64,000 bases of DNA, from NCBI GenBank assembly GCA_029262735.1, contig JAJCYY010000031.1, forward strand, positions 42,780 to 106,779, written 5' to 3'. Every line of letters starts with the position of its first letter. Within the stretch, counting starts at the first letter, position 1. The translations under genes were made by a program, and so were the position numbers. Under the pieces are notes generated by a model. The model made no database searches, was not told the origin of the DNA, and was given only the letters and a program-made list of their open reading frames with translations. The DNA comes from Chloroflexota bacterium. Lineage in GTDB: Bacteria > Chloroflexota > Dehalococcoidia > Lucifugimonadales > Lucifugimonadaceae. Shown here piece after piece: positions 17,556 to 27,350 of this stretch.

Positions 17556-17823
17556 CGTTGGGTGAGCGATGGTCAGCGCGGACGGCTGTGACTGCTATCT
17601 AACTTGAGGTTTTCGCCGCTAGACGGAAGCTTCCGGTCTCGACCAGGTCCCCTCCCCATACGACTCCTCCGGCTCAAATCACAATTTCTACCACCGAACT
17701 CATCGAGAACGTTTATGCTTTGCGGACATCGGAGTGCAGTTTAGGCGATTCGGCTGCTGCCCGAATAACCCCCACGTTAGATCGCAGACACAGCCGTCCG
17801 CACTGACCAGCCCCCACCCAACG
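17556..17823. repeat. 35-bp inverted repeat forming the mirrored leaders of the two RhaM-like genes
   Basis: The left arm 17556-17590 (begins CGTTGGGTG, ends GGACGGCTGTG) is repeated as reverse complement at 17789-17823, with 31 of 35 positions equal by my count. Each arm lies just before the ribosome site of one gene: 26 bp from the ATG at 17529, 11 bp from the ATG at 17835. It could be the operator of a shared regulator, an RNA leader, or the trace of an inverted duplication. The 198 bp between the arms hold no gene. Confidence 0.8.
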
Positions 17824-17834
17824 AGGAAAAAGAA

Positions 17835-18176
17835 ATGAAGAGCTTTGGACAGGTCCTGGACTTGAAAGACGACCCTGAGATCATCGCAAAGTACGAGGAG
17901 TACCACCGCAACGTCTGGCCCGAGGTGATCCAGGCGCTCAAGGGCATCGGCATTCAGCGCATGGAGATCTTCCGCGTCGCCAACCACCTCTTCATGTACT
18001 ACACCGCGCCCGACGACTTCGAGCCAGCCCGTGATTTCCAGGCCTACGCCGACCAGGCGGCTAAGGCGAACGAGTGGAACGACCTGATGATGACCTACCA
18101 GCAGAAGGTTGCGGAGGCCGCGGCTGACGACTGGTGGACGCCGGGCAAGCTGGTATTCGACTCCGAGTGGTTCTAA
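17835..18176 (+). CDS. L-rhamnose mutarotase (RhaM) family protein, copy 2
   Basis: 113 aa, ATG with ACGAGGAAAAAGAA before it. MKSFGQVLDLKDDPEIIAKY, HRNVWPEVIQALKGIGIQRM and IFRVANHLFMYYTAPDDF follow the RhaM/fucose-mutarotase fold with the HxNVWPE segment intact. It is clearly diverged from copy 1, so the pair probably act on different sugars; the family includes L-rhamnose and L-fucose mutarotases. Only the mirrored leader is strongly conserved between the two genes. Confidence 0.85.
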   Translation: MKSFGQVLDLKDDPEIIAKYEEYHRNVWPEVIQALKGIGIQRMEIFRVANHLFMYYTAPDDFEPARDFQAYADQAAKANEWNDLMMTYQQKVAEAAADDWWTPGKLVFDSEWF

Positions 18177-18185
18177 GCTCAGCGC

Positions 18186-18836
18186 CTATTCGCTAAGCCC
18201 AGTTCCGCCAGATCCGTTAGCCGAATGCACCTCAGCCCGCGACTCCAGCGCATGCGCCAGCGTCGAATCGTCTGCGTACTCGAGGTCCGCTCCGGACGGC
18301 AGACCGCGCGCCAGCGCAGTCACCTTCACGCCAAGCGGCGTCAGCAACCTGTTGACGTACATCGCCGTCGCCTCGCCCTCGAGGTTCGGGTTCGTCGCCA
18401 CGATCACCTCGGTCACTGCGCCGTCCTTCAGGCGCGCCAACAGCTCCTTCAGCTTCAGATCGTCCGGTCCGATGCCGTTCACAGGCGAGATGACGCCGTG
18501 CAGCACGTGGTACATGCCCTTGAATGCATGAGTGCGCTCGACGGCAACGACGTCCAGCGGCTCCTCGACAAGACAGATGCGGGTGCGGTCTCGTGATAGG
18601 TCGGAGCAGATGGCGCACTGCGGCGACTCGCTGATGTTGACGCAGGTGTCGCAGAAGACGATGCGGTCCTTGACGCCGATGATTGCGTTCGCCAGCTCTT
18701 CGGCCTCTTCTCGCGGCATGCGGATCAGGTGATAGGTCAGACGCTGAGCGCTCTTCGGCCCAACACCGGGCAACCGGTGAAACGCCTCGATCAGGCGAGC
18801 AACCGGCGCAGCCGCAGATGGTGCTAACTCAGACAT
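18186..18836 (-). CDS. recR: Recombination mediator RecR
   Basis: 216 aa. Helix-hairpin-helix at residues 20-35 (RLPGVGPKSAQRLTYHL), C4 zinc finger C62/C65/C74/C77 (FCDTCVNISESPQCAICSD), and a Toprim domain with VVEEPLDVVAVERT-like and IVATNPNLEGEATAMYV blocks. The ring-forming RecR joins RecO (11702) in loading RecA. The residues after about 200 (Ala/Ser/Gly-rich) are a non-conserved tail. It lies downstream of ybaB on the same strand, as in most bacteria; dnaX, the usual third partner, is not next to them here. Confidence 0.95.
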   Translation of the reverse strand: MSELAPSAAAPVARLIEAFHRLPGVGPKSAQRLTYHLIRMPREEAEELANAIIGVKDRIVFCDTCVNISESPQCAICSDLSRDRTRICLVEEPLDVVAVERTHAFKGMYHVLHGVISPVNGIGPDDLKLKELLARLKDGAVTEVIVATNPNLEGEATAMYVNRLLTPLGVKVTALARGLPSGADLEYADDSTLAHALESRAEVHSANGSGGTGLSE

Positions 18837-18985
18837 TTCTTTGTCTTTTTTCCACTTGGGAATTGGGCGGCATCACAATGGAGCGAAGATACAGGGTGAG
18901 AACGGGACTCGCGCCTCTCGGCTTCAGATACCAGCCGTCAAAACCAATTCATTCTCACAGAGCGAGCGGCAGCTCGTGAAAAAAA

Positions 18986-19294
18986 CTACGTCAGGCCCGG
19001 AATGTTCAGGCCGCCTGTTATCGCCCCCATCTTCGTCGCCGCGTCCTTCTGCGCCGAATCCAGCGCATCGTTCACAGCCGCCGCAACAAGGTCCTGCAGC
19101 ATGTCGATATCGTCAGGGTCCATCACCTCCGGATCGATCGTGATCGACTCCACGTGATTCCCGCCCTGCACAACCGCCTTCACAACACCCCCGCCAGCGC
19201 TGCCCTCGCTAAGAGCCTCGCCGAGCTCCTCCTGCACCTGCGCAAGGCGTCGCTGCATGTCCTGCGCCTGCTTCAGCATCTTCCGATTCATCAT
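18986..19294 (-). CDS. ybaB: YbaB/EbfC nucleoid-associated protein
   Basis: 102 aa. MNRKMLKQAQDMQRRLAQVQ is the YbaB start, then GGGVVKAVVQGGNHVESITIDPEVMDPDD and LQDLVAAAVNDAL, the conserved core and dimer helix. A small DNA-binding nucleoid protein, usually transcribed with recR, whose gene follows 150 bp downstream on the same strand. Confidence 0.95.
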   Translation of the reverse strand: MMNRKMLKQAQDMQRRLAQVQEELGEALSEGSAGGGVVKAVVQGGNHVESITIDPEVMDPDDIDMLQDLVAAAVNDALDSAQKDAATKMGAITGGLNIPGLT

Positions 19295-19466
19295 TTTGCA
19301 GTTTCCTTATCTTCTGCACTGGCCGACTGGCGCCATAGCAGGTATGTCAGCCCTGCGCCACGACCGTACTGGACTCCGAATTGCCTGATTCGCCAGTTTC
19401 AGCCGGCTCAGGCCCGACCAAAATCGAGTCAACCGGCCGGTTCAGTTTGAATATGAGCCAAGTTTA

Positions 19467-19554
19467 GAGGTTTTTCTCACCCGGCGCGCCCACTGTGATG
19501 GATCGGGGCTTGCCTGCAACGTCGGACCCGAGCCGCCGGGAGCGGAAAAACCTC
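19467..19554. other. Long imperfect hairpin, possible structured RNA or terminator
   Basis: Arms 19467-19486 (GAGGTTTTTCTCACCCGGCG) and 19534-19554 (CGCCGGGAGCGGAAAAACCTC) pair with one internal loop; inside, CGGG/CCCG can add a second stem. It sits in the 404-bp gap between ybaB and the universal stress gene. I see no SRP-RNA core (GGAAG tetraloop) in it, and no gene elsewhere in the gap. Nature unknown. Confidence 0.35.
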
Positions 19555-19698
19555 ACATCTAACTCACGGCAACAGTCACGCGCCTCATGACTTCAGCAAC
19601 TACGAATACAGGAGCATCGGACTTCACCGGCAAGAACCAGCGATGCTGACAGGAACGCCACCGGTATCAGGCTCTGGAACGAGAATGCGAGGCCCATC

Positions 19699-20511
19699 AT
19701 GATCGACCGCGTCGTCACCACACTCGACGGATCGCACCGAGCGGAACTCGCCGTGCCATATGCCGCGTACGTTGGGGCCATGCTGGGCGCCAAAATGGAG
19801 CTGCTGGCAGTCTCTGATAAAGCTGGCCAGAACGTAGTTGACCTCGACTCATCGGTGCAACGCTCGCTGGCAGAAGCCGAAGGCCTGATGAGCACCTGGA
19901 TCCGCAATATCGAAACGAATGTGGCCAGCGGTGATCCTGCAGAGGCGATCGTTAACCATGCCGATGACAGCTCAACACTGGTAGCAATGGCAACGCACGG
20001 TCGCACCGGAGTGATGCGAAAAATCGCAGGCAGCGTTGCGGAGGGCGTGCTGCGAGAGACTCGGTCACCACTGCTCCTGGTCAAAGCACAGGACGACTCT
20101 GCCAACATCCGGCTGCCAGCCCGCATCTCGCACGTGATCGTTCCGATGGACGTGACCGGTGTGGCAGAAGGCGCTCTGCCACTCGCCAGGCTGCTGGCAG
20201 AAAAGATGAACGCCGGAGTCACCTTGCTGCACGTAGGTGACAGCACTGAAGCGCCGGACTATATGAACGGGGCCGCAGATCACTTCGCCGGTCTCAAAGG
20301 TGAAGTTGAGAAAGAGTTCAGGACGGGCGATCCAGGCAAGGAAATCGTCGACTTTGCGAACAAGGTGCCTGCTCCGCTGATCGTCATGTGCAGCAAACAG
20401 GCAAACGTTAGCTCCGGCCCGATCCGTGGCAGCGTTACCGACTACGTGATTCGGCACTCAGCCGTGCCTGTGGCCGTTGTTCCGTGGTCAACTGCCGGGG
20501 CGGCATCCTGA
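19699..20511 (+). CDS. Universal stress protein, two UspA domains
   Basis: 270 aa with tandem USP domains. Domain 1 (1-135) starts DRVVTTLDGSHRAELAVPYA and ends ATHGRTGVMRKIAGSVAEGV, the ATP-binding type G-x2-[G]-x9-GS loop, then SPLLLVK. Domain 2 (about 140-265) starts ISHVIVPMDVTGVAEGALP and ends with GPIRGSVTDYVIRHSAVPVAVV, a shorter nucleotide loop. It helps survival under starvation or oxidative stress through ATP binding, in the cytoplasm. A single gene, with its own leader. Confidence 0.9.
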   Translation: MIDRVVTTLDGSHRAELAVPYAAYVGAMLGAKMELLAVSDKAGQNVVDLDSSVQRSLAEAEGLMSTWIRNIETNVASGDPAEAIVNHADDSSTLVAMATHGRTGVMRKIAGSVAEGVLRETRSPLLLVKAQDDSANIRLPARISHVIVPMDVTGVAEGALPLARLLAEKMNAGVTLLHVGDSTEAPDYMNGAADHFAGLKGEVEKEFRTGDPGKEIVDFANKVPAPLIVMCSKQANVSSGPIRGSVTDYVIRHSAVPVAVVPWSTAGAAS

Positions 20512-20521
20512 GCCGGTCCGC

Positions 20522-21019
20522 TCAGTCAAGTTGCACAGGCACAGTCCGATGGATCTCGACATCACGCATGCGCGGCAGGTCAAAATGCACGCTCAATTGA
20601 TATAACCAATCCCGCTGCGTAGTTCGTCGAGTGGACGGACGCTTGATCTCGAACCGCAGATCGAATATCTCGTTTCGACGACGAATAACGCCGTCTGTGA
20701 ACAGCCGCTCCCGACCGATGATTGTCCGGTCAACGCGCTCTTCAGTGACCCGCCGGTCTGTCTTCGTAATTGATACTCTGCCCGTCTGGGACATGTGCTG
20801 CCCGGTGCCGCCAACCCCCGTCGCCCTGGCGACGCTGACGGTTGACGTGCTCGTGTATCTGTTTTCGATCACAAGGTCCACAACAGCGCGTCGCACGGTC
20901 GTCCCCGGGCGGGCCGAATGTACGGTGACTCTTACTCGAAGCTCATCACCCGGCCGGTACGAATCACGTTCGAATTCGATACTCACCTTTGGCACGGATT
21001 TGAAATATCCGATCGGCAT
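20522..21019 (-). CDS. Arrestin/Spo0M-like beta-sandwich protein, unknown role
   Basis: 165 aa, Arg-rich and lacking a signal peptide. The start VPKVSIEFERDSYRPGDELRVRVTVHS resembles arrestin-fold proteins such as Spo0M (a Tyr-Arg-Pro-Gly-Asp/Glu turn before a strand of alternating hydrophobics). RRAVVDLVIENRY and IFDLRFEIKRP continue the strand pattern, and the end LYQLSVHFDLP...HRTVPVQL could be the closing strands. Length is about that of one arrestin-like domain. It ends convergently 10 bp from the universal stress gene. The fold call is a guess from pattern; function is unassigned. Confidence 0.6.
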   Translation of the reverse strand: MPIGYFKSVPKVSIEFERDSYRPGDELRVRVTVHSARPGTTVRRAVVDLVIENRYTSTSTVSVARATGVGGTGQHMSQTGRVSITKTDRRVTEERVDRTIIGRERLFTDGVIRRRNEIFDLRFEIKRPSTRRTTQRDWLYQLSVHFDLPRMRDVEIHRTVPVQLD

Positions 21020-21317
21020 TTCGCTCCTCGATTCAGGGTCCTTAAGCCGTCTCAGACCTTGCCAGACTGACGACGAGTTCGCGAGAGCTCACCTGCACTC
21101 TAACAGGGTCGGCTGGCATCTTCGGTCCACCGCAATGTCGTCATTGTTCACAACGATGACAGCGCGGCGAACACCGCCGTTTCTGCCAGCATTTCTGCGT
21201 AAAACCGTAACCCCAAGTCAACCGCTGGCGCGTTATGTCGTGTACAAATAGAAGCTGTTTGTAAAAAATTTCACGTTTTATGGCTGATTGCTATTGATCG
21301 CCACCGTTGGATAGTTC

Positions 21318-22862
21318 ATGCACGAGTCCTCATTTCTGGCCCGGATCCGAGTCGAAGTCCTGGCCGGACTCACCGTCTCGCTGGCGCTTGTCCCCGAGGC
21401 GGTTGCCTTCGCGTTTGTCGCCGGAGTTGACCCACTCGTCGGTCTCTACGCCGCATTCATCGTCGGCCTCATAACCTCGCTAACAGGCGGCCGCCCCGGA
21501 ATGATCTCCGGCGCAACCGGCGCGCTTGCTGTAGTCATGGTCTCGCTGGTCAAAGACCACGGCATCGAGTTCCTCTTCATCACAGTCGTCCTGATGGGAA
21601 TCATCCAGATCGCCGTCGGGTTACTCCGGCAGGGCAAGCTGATTCGCATGGTGCCCTATCCGGTCATGCTCGGCTTCGTGAACGGACTCGCCATCGTCAT
21701 CTTTCTTGCTCAGCTCGAAAGCTTCAAGTTCGAAGGACCGAACGGACACGAGCAGTGGCTGCCAACGGGCGAGCTTGCAGTCATGCTGGGGCTGATAGGC
21801 GTGACGATGGGTGTGATCTACCTGCTGCCCAGGTTTACCAAGCGCTTCCCTGCCGCCCTTGCCGGTATCCTGGTCGTGTCCGCAATAGTCATATTCGGCG
21901 GCATCAATACGACATCCGTCGGCGACCTCTCAAGCATCTCTGGCGGGCTACCATCGTTCGGCGTTCCAGACGTGCCGCTCACGTTCGAGACGCTGCGCAT
22001 CATCCTGCCGTTCGCCTTCATCCTTGCCGGAATCGGCCTCATCGAATCCCTGCTGACATCGTCTCTGATTGACGGCCTGACCGAGACCAAGGGTCAGAAC
22101 AACCGTGAATGCGTGTCGCAGGGCGCCGCGAACATCGTGACCGGGTTCTTCGGCGGCATGGGCGGCTGCGCCATGATCGGCCAGAGCATGATCAACATAA
22201 AGTCGGGCGCACGCTGGCGGCTCTCAGGCATCGTCGCCGCGGTGCTGCTGCTCATCTATATCCTTTCCGCATCCTCGCTCATCGAACGCATCCCGATCGC
22301 CGCCCTCGTTGGCGTCATGTTCGTCGTAGTCATCGGTACGTTCTCGTGGTCGAGTCTTCGCATCATCAAGAAGGTGCCGGTCTCCGACGCATTCATCATG
22401 ATCCTGGTGTCTGCGGTCACCGTCGCAACCGACCTTGCGATAGCGGTGGTGGTTGGCGTCATCGTCTCTGCGCTGGTGTTTGCCTGGAACACGGCCCGTT
22501 CGATCTACGTCGAAGAGTCCAGCGAAAGCACTCCGGACCGGCGCGTCTACACACTTCACGGCCAGCTCTTCTTTGCGTCCGTGACCGCGTTCAAAGATCT
22601 ATTTCACCCGCCGCACGATCCCGCCGAAGTGGTGATCGACTTCCGCCACTCCCGCGTCTGGGACCATTCGGGTATCGAGGCGATTGTCGGGCTAGCACAG
22701 CGTTATGCCCGCGCCGGCAAAAAGCTTCACCTGCTGCACTTGAGCGAGGACTGCCAGCGAATCCTGAATAATGCCAGCGCCATAGTTGACTCCGACCCGG
22801 AACTCGATCCCAGCTACAGGGTCACCGTCTCCGGACTCGGCGCCTCAAGCGAAGGCCACTGA
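21318..22862 (+). CDS. SulP-family anion transporter with STAS domain
   Basis: 514 aa. About 11-14 membrane segments make the SLC26/SulP core: [21 protein letters not shown] is helix 1 with the family signature, followed by [33 protein letters not shown]. From residue about 405 a cytoplasmic STAS domain is present ([37 protein letters not shown], with the Asp-His-Ser-Gly of the NTP-binding loop). These carriers import sulfate, bicarbonate or carboxylates; the anion cannot be told. ATG start at 21318; no neighbour suggests a substrate. Confidence 0.9.
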   Translation: MHESSFLARIRVEVLAGLTVSLALVPEAVAFAFVAGVDPLVGLYAAFIVGLITSLTGGRPGMISGATGALAVVMVSLVKDHGIEFLFITVVLMGIIQIAVGLLRQGKLIRMVPYPVMLGFVNGLAIVIFLAQLESFKFEGPNGHEQWLPTGELAVMLGLIGVTMGVIYLLPRFTKRFPAALAGILVVSAIVIFGGINTTSVGDLSSISGGLPSFGVPDVPLTFETLRIILPFAFILAGIGLIESLLTSSLIDGLTETKGQNNRECVSQGAANIVTGFFGGMGGCAMIGQSMINIKSGARWRLSGIVAAVLLLIYILSASSLIERIPIAALVGVMFVVVIGTFSWSSLRIIKKVPVSDAFIMILVSAVTVATDLAIAVVVGVIVSALVFAWNTARSIYVEESSESTPDRRVYTLHGQLFFASVTAFKDLFHPPHDPAEVVIDFRHSRVWDHSGIEAIVGLAQRYARAGKKLHLLHLSEDCQRILNNASAIVDSDPELDPSYRVTVSGLGASSEGH

Positions 22863-22937
22863 GGCGATCACCGTCGCGCCGACTCTCTTACTGATAGGGG
22901 CGCAGGCCAAAGGGAGAGAGGATTCGCGGCTCCCCAC

Positions 22938-23912
22938 CTACCCGATGCCAAACTCCGACCACAGCGGGTAGTGGTCAGACATGCGGAACGAGATCGAGGC
23001 CTTCGATAGGCCAGCGTCCGTGTACACATGCGGCAGGAAATCGAAACCTCCTGCTGTCACATAGTCCATATCGAGACGCCGCCTCGATCCGCTCGTGAAC
23101 CAGGCGATCTGGTCATAGTACTTGCCTGAACTCGGGCTGGTTGCGCTCGCGAAAATCGACCGCGGGACGCTGTTCAGTTCTGGCGGCACGGTTAATCCTG
23201 TCGAAGTGAACGCCTGGTACAGATCGTCACCCTTGCGATCGATGTTGAAGTCCCCGAGCGCCAGCAGGTTCTGGTGCCATTTCGTCGAACGGCTGGCCCA
23301 CTCATCCATCCAGCGGGCGATCGCCGCCAACTCGGGCCGACGATCCTCAGGCCTCTTGCCGTAGTCGACATGCAGCGTCACCAGTATAAAGGTCGTGTCA
23401 CCGGCCCTGAAACTCACCGCATACGGAGTCCGAGCGAACTGCGTCGTAAGCGCGTCCTCTCCCACCTCGTTGGTCCATTCAGGCGGTACGACGATCTCAG
23501 CGGCAAGGCCTGACGGGCGCACCCTGCGACGGTCGAACAAGAACGCCATCCGCTCGCTGTTCCCGGCGTTCCCGGCCGTGATGTCCGTCATCAGGAAAGA
23601 CCAGTCGTCTCCCAGGAACCTGAGCGTGTCTCTGAGGGCGCGCAGATTGCCCTTGGCCTCCTGGATAGCGATCACGTCGAAGCGCGACAGGACCTCGATA
23701 ATCGCCCTCAGCCCGCGCAGATCGCGTTTCGGTGATTGGCTGGAGCTTGCCGTCCATTGCCGCGTGAGGGAGCTGAACGCCCGAATGTTCCACGTAGCGA
23801 TCAGCAGGTTCGCGCCTTCCTGCTTCGCCGGTATCTGCAGGTCCAGCGCCGCACTCAGTGAGTCGAGGTCGTTCTGCACATTCTGCGGAGGTATGTCCGT
23901 GATCTGAGGCAT
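22938..23912 (-). CDS. Endonuclease/exonuclease/phosphatase (DNase I-like) family protein
   Basis: About 324 aa from ATG 23912 (GGGAG just upstream); a longer frame begins at 23954. EEP-fold motifs appear in order: NLLIATWNIRAF, DVIAIQEAKG (metal-binding Glu), SERMAFLFDRRRV, FILVTLHVDYG, ALGDFNIDRKGD (Asp-x-Asn catalytic), and the closing SDHYPLW (Asp-His catalytic pair). All catalytic positions are present, so it should be an active Mg2+-dependent phosphodiesterase or nuclease. No signal peptide. Substrate unknown. Confidence 0.85.
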   Translation of the reverse strand: MPQITDIPPQNVQNDLDSLSAALDLQIPAKQEGANLLIATWNIRAFSSLTRQWTASSSQSPKRDLRGLRAIIEVLSRFDVIAIQEAKGNLRALRDTLRFLGDDWSFLMTDITAGNAGNSERMAFLFDRRRVRPSGLAAEIVVPPEWTNEVGEDALTTQFARTPYAVSFRAGDTTFILVTLHVDYGKRPEDRRPELAAIARWMDEWASRSTKWHQNLLALGDFNIDRKGDDLYQAFTSTGLTVPPELNSVPRSIFASATSPSSGKYYDQIAWFTSGSRRRLDMDYVTAGGFDFLPHVYTDAGLSKASISFRMSDHYPLWSEFGIG

Positions 23913-24216
23913 GGGCTCCCGTCTGTCGCACTGCGGACAATCCGCAATCCGCAAAAATCATTCATCGCTCTATGTTGATCCTCAGATTGTCCCATCTCCC
24001 AGATTGCCACGATGCCCAGATGGGAGGGGGAACGAATTGCCGTTTCGCAATCTCGTTCCTAATTGCCACCTAACTTGGTCCTAATTATCGCCTAACACCC
24101 AATCACTAGTTTTGCCTCACGAACGCGCGCGCTGGCAACGCACGTCTAGAAAACGACCGTCTATTTGGCGAAGAACATCGAGCTCCAGATCCACTGGTGA
24201 CCTAGGAAACATTCGG

Positions 24217-27200
24217 ATGCGGATAGTGAACATCCTCTCGGGGCTTAGCAGGGGCTGGGCGGTATTCGTTGTCGTCGTAGCTGCTTCCGGCATCGGCGGA
24301 GGAGCCTACGCTGCCTGGACCGCCAGCCTGCACGTCGAAGGCACCATCCAGACCGGGGCCGTAGACGTCGTCTGGGACATGCAGGAAGACGGAAAGTTCG
24401 TTGGCATCCTGGACCCGGCGACCGGCGAGCTTGTGAACAGCCCGATCCCTGCGGGAAAAGACGTCGCCGACTGCATCTCGAGTCTCGAGCCGGGAACGGT
24501 AGACCGCACCGTCAGCTTCCGGGTTACGAACGCCTATCCGTCATTCACCTGCGTGATAGTACTTGGTGCGCTGGTGTCAGGATCTGTGCCTGCTCACATA
24601 TCAGACATCACGCAGGAATTCCTGGACGAAGCAGGAAACCCGGTTCTCGATACTGAACTCGAAACGAACGTCCTGTTCACGCACAAAATAGAGATTGGCG
24701 ATGGCGAATTTCAGTGCGATCTCGACCGGCCTATCGAAGTAGGATTGCAGCTTCACCGGGGAGACCGGTTCTGCACCATCATCACCATTCATGCCACTGA
24801 GGCCGCGCAGCAGAACCAAAACTACACCGGCTCAATCTGGATTGACCTGATCCAGTGGAACTTCTCCCAGGACGTGGTGATTCCACCAAACGGTGATCCG
24901 ATCGCAGTCGACGACACGTTCAACGCCCTGGGCAACACAGAACTGTTGGTAGGCGTTCCGCCATCGGCGACACCGGCCACGCAACTTACCGGCAGCGTTC
25001 TCGACAACGACAGCGACCCGGACAGCGACCCCATATCGGTAGTTCCATTTATCGGAGCCACAGCGAACAACGGCTTGGTCGATATCACCCTGCTCGGCCG
25101 CTTCAGTTACCAGCCGCCACAGGGATTCAATGGCGCAGACACCTTTCCTTATACGCTGGACGACGGCAACGGCGGTTCAGCCATTGGACAGGTGACCATC
25201 AACGTTACTGACATGGTCTGGTACGTGGACAGCGGCTCGACGGCCAGTGGCGACGGCAGATCTCACAACCCTTTTGACACACTTCTTCCGCTCACAACCG
25301 GCGGCAGTGCCGACGCGCTGGACGGCCCCGGCGACACGATCTTCATCCACGAGGGAGTTGCCCCAACAACGGGCGGAATAGTCCTCGAACCGAACCAGCG
25401 GCTGATCGGTCAGGGAGTGGCGCTATCAGTCCCGCCGTTCCTGCCGAACCCACTTGTTCCTGCGGCTGGTGAGCCGACGATTCTCGCAACATCCGGTGAC
25501 GCGATAGTGCTCGCTTCCGGCAACACAGTCCGCGGTCTCAATGTGCGAAGCGCGGCAGGCGATGGAATCGTCGGAGCCGCCGTCGGTGCACTGGCGATCG
25601 ACAGCGTTCCTCTAGTCGATGCAGTTGGAGGCTCCGGCCTGGCGATATCGGGCGCAACGGCCGCCGCGGTCACGGTGGAAAGCGTCGTAGTCAATAACGC
25701 GGCCGGTGCAGGCATTGACCTCACCAACAACGCCGGTACCTTCACCTTCGTCGGAGTCGACATCACCAACACAGGCGGGACAGGACTCTCAGCGACCAAC
25801 TCCGGGAATCTGCGAATTGGCGGTGGAGCAACACCGAGCGTCATCGACTCAATCGCCGGTGTCGGCCTCAACGTGACCAACACCACCATCGATGCGGGTG
25901 GTCTTACGTTCCAGAGCATCTCATCGAACAGCGGCACGAATGGAATCGTGCTGAACAACACAGGCTCGTCCGGTGGATTGACCATCACCGGAAATGTCGC
26001 ACCCGGTTCGGGTGGCACGATTCAGAACACCTCTGGAGATGGCGCCAGCGTGATTTCTACCGAGCTCATCTCAATGAGCCTGGTGAGCATCGGCCCCACC
26101 GGTGGAAGCGGTATCAGCGGCAGCGCAGTCAACGGCTTCACAGCCACCGGCCTCGTACTCACCGATATCGGCAATGCAGACGGTGAGCACGGAATCTCCT
26201 TTGACGGCCTGACCGGCAGCAACGCCATACTCGATACGACCATCACCAACGCAGCCGATCACAACGTGCGAATCGTCAACACAGGCGGCACCATGGCGTC
26301 GCTCGTCGTTGCTGACAGTGTGTTCAGAGGCGGAGTCGCCAGCACGCACGGAGGCTCAGGAGTATTCGTCGAACTCTCCGGCACTGCTGTAGTAAGCAGC
26401 CTGGAAATCGGCGGAGGGACTCCGGCCAAAAACGACGCTGACGATACCCAGATCCTGGACATGAACGGTTTCGGCATCGACCTTCACGGAAGCTCGTCCG
26501 GCGGCACCTTCACCAGTGTCGTGATAGACGACGTGCAGGTGCTCAGAGCGAATGCGGGGGGCGTGTTGCTTGCGACCGACGCCATCGTCTCGGGCAATGG
26601 AGGCGGCACGTTCAGCCTGACAAACAGCGAGATCGAAGGCGACAACGCCACCGCGATCGGAGTTGGCGCAGACGGCAATTCCGCCTCGGTCGTGACTATC
26701 CGGAACAACACGGCAAGGGTGATCAACCGACCGCTATTCGGATTCGGAGTCAGCGTCATCGGCGCACGCGCTGACGGCAATTTCTCTTCCGATACACCGG
26801 ATTTGCGGGTGACCATCGATAGCAACTCGATCTCTGGAGGCGACGCGTTCGGAATCAACCTGGCATCACGCGGCAGCGTCGGATCGCTTGACGCGAAGAT
26901 CATCGACAACGTCATCTCCGACGTGCTGGATGACGGTGTGCGCGTGCGGGCAGGAAACGGCACCGTAGGCGAAAGCGACACGGTGAGGGTCTACCTGGAG
27001 GGCAACGACGCCACGACAGATGTTCTCGGTGACGGCTATGACCTGCGAGACCAATCGAACCTCACGACATTCCAGATCGGCTGTGACGGAGCCGCACACA
27101 CCGAATGCGCGGCCTTGATTGCCGGACCGGGGGCAGCGGACGACCAGGGCGTTGTGGCTCTGCACGGAAACAGCGGCACGACTTCGTTCCTCGGTATCAC

Positions 27201-27252
27201 CGACCCACCGGTGTTTCAAATCATCGCTTTGGCCGCTGTTCTGGCGCCATAG
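24217..27252 (+). CDS. Large exported beta-helix surface protein with cadherin-like domain
   Basis: About 1011 aa from ATG 24217 (AGGAAA upstream; the frame is open from 24112). The N-terminus is a signal segment (WAVFVVVVAASGIGGGAYAAW) followed by TASLHVEGTIQTGAVDVVWD, like camelysin/TasA-type proteins cut by SipW signal peptidases. Then DPIAVDDTFNALGN...GSVLDNDSDPDSDPISV is a cadherin-like bacterial Ig (VCBS-type) domain, and from about residue 330 (MVWYVDSGSTASGDGRSHNPF) a long right-handed beta-helix made of Gly/Asn/Thr-rich repeats reaches the end. It has no obvious C-terminal anchor. It heads a plus-strand run with the three tail-collar genes. Likely a secreted or surface adhesin, or polysaccharide-interacting protein. 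Confidence 0.75.
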   Translation: MRIVNILSGLSRGWAVFVVVVAASGIGGGAYAAWTASLHVEGTIQTGAVDVVWDMQEDGKFVGILDPATGELVNSPIPAGKDVADCISSLEPGTVDRTVSFRVTNAYPSFTCVIVLGALVSGSVPAHISDITQEFLDEAGNPVLDTELETNVLFTHKIEIGDGEFQCDLDRPIEVGLQLHRGDRFCTIITIHATEAAQQNQNYTGSIWIDLIQWNFSQDVVIPPNGDPIAVDDTFNALGNTELLVGVPPSATPATQLTGSVLDNDSDPDSDPISVVPFIGATANNGLVDITLLGRFSYQPPQGFNGADTFPYTLDDGNGGSAIGQVTINVTDMVWYVDSGSTASGDGRSHNPFDTLLPLTTGGSADALDGPGDTIFIHEGVAPTTGGIVLEPNQRLIGQGVALSVPPFLPNPLVPAAGEPTILATSGDAIVLASGNTVRGLNVRSAAGDGIVGAAVGALAIDSVPLVDAVGGSGLAISGATAAAVTVESVVVNNAAGAGIDLTNNAGTFTFVGVDITNTGGTGLSATNSGNLRIGGGATPSVIDSIAGVGLNVTNTTIDAGGLTFQSISSNSGTNGIVLNNTGSSGGLTITGNVAPGSGGTIQNTSGDGASVISTELISMSLVSIGPTGGSGISGSAVNGFTATGLVLTDIGNADGEHGISFDGLTGSNAILDTTITNAADHNVRIVNTGGTMASLVVADSVFRGGVASTHGGSGVFVELSGTAVVSSLEIGGGTPAKNDADDTQILDMNGFGIDLHGSSSGGTFTSVVIDDVQVLRANAGGVLLATDAIVSGNGGGTFSLTNSEIEGDNATAIGVGADGNSASVVTIRNNTARVINRPLFGFGVSVIGARADGNFSSDTPDLRVTIDSNSISGGDAFGINLASRGSVGSLDAKIIDNVISDVLDDGVRVRAGNGTVGESDTVRVYLEGNDATTDVLGDGYDLRDQSNLTTFQIGCDGAAHTECAALIAGPGAADDQGVVALHGNSGTTSFLGITDPPVFQIIALAAVLAP

Positions 27253-27350
27253 GTGATCCGAATGTCAGATAGAAGCGATTCGAGCAAGCCGACCGAATAG
27301 AAGGGCAACGACAATGAGAGCGGACGATATATCTGGATGCGAGATAGCAA

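Noticed and set aside
18988..19012. GTCAGGCCCGGAA resembling the SRP RNA core
   Set aside because: It lies inside the last codons of ybaB (GLNIPGLT) and lacks the tetraloop and helix 8 continuation.
22109..22771. 220-codon plus-strand frame inside the SulP gene
   Set aside because: Out-of-frame shadow, Arg/His-rich, of the clearly real transporter frame.
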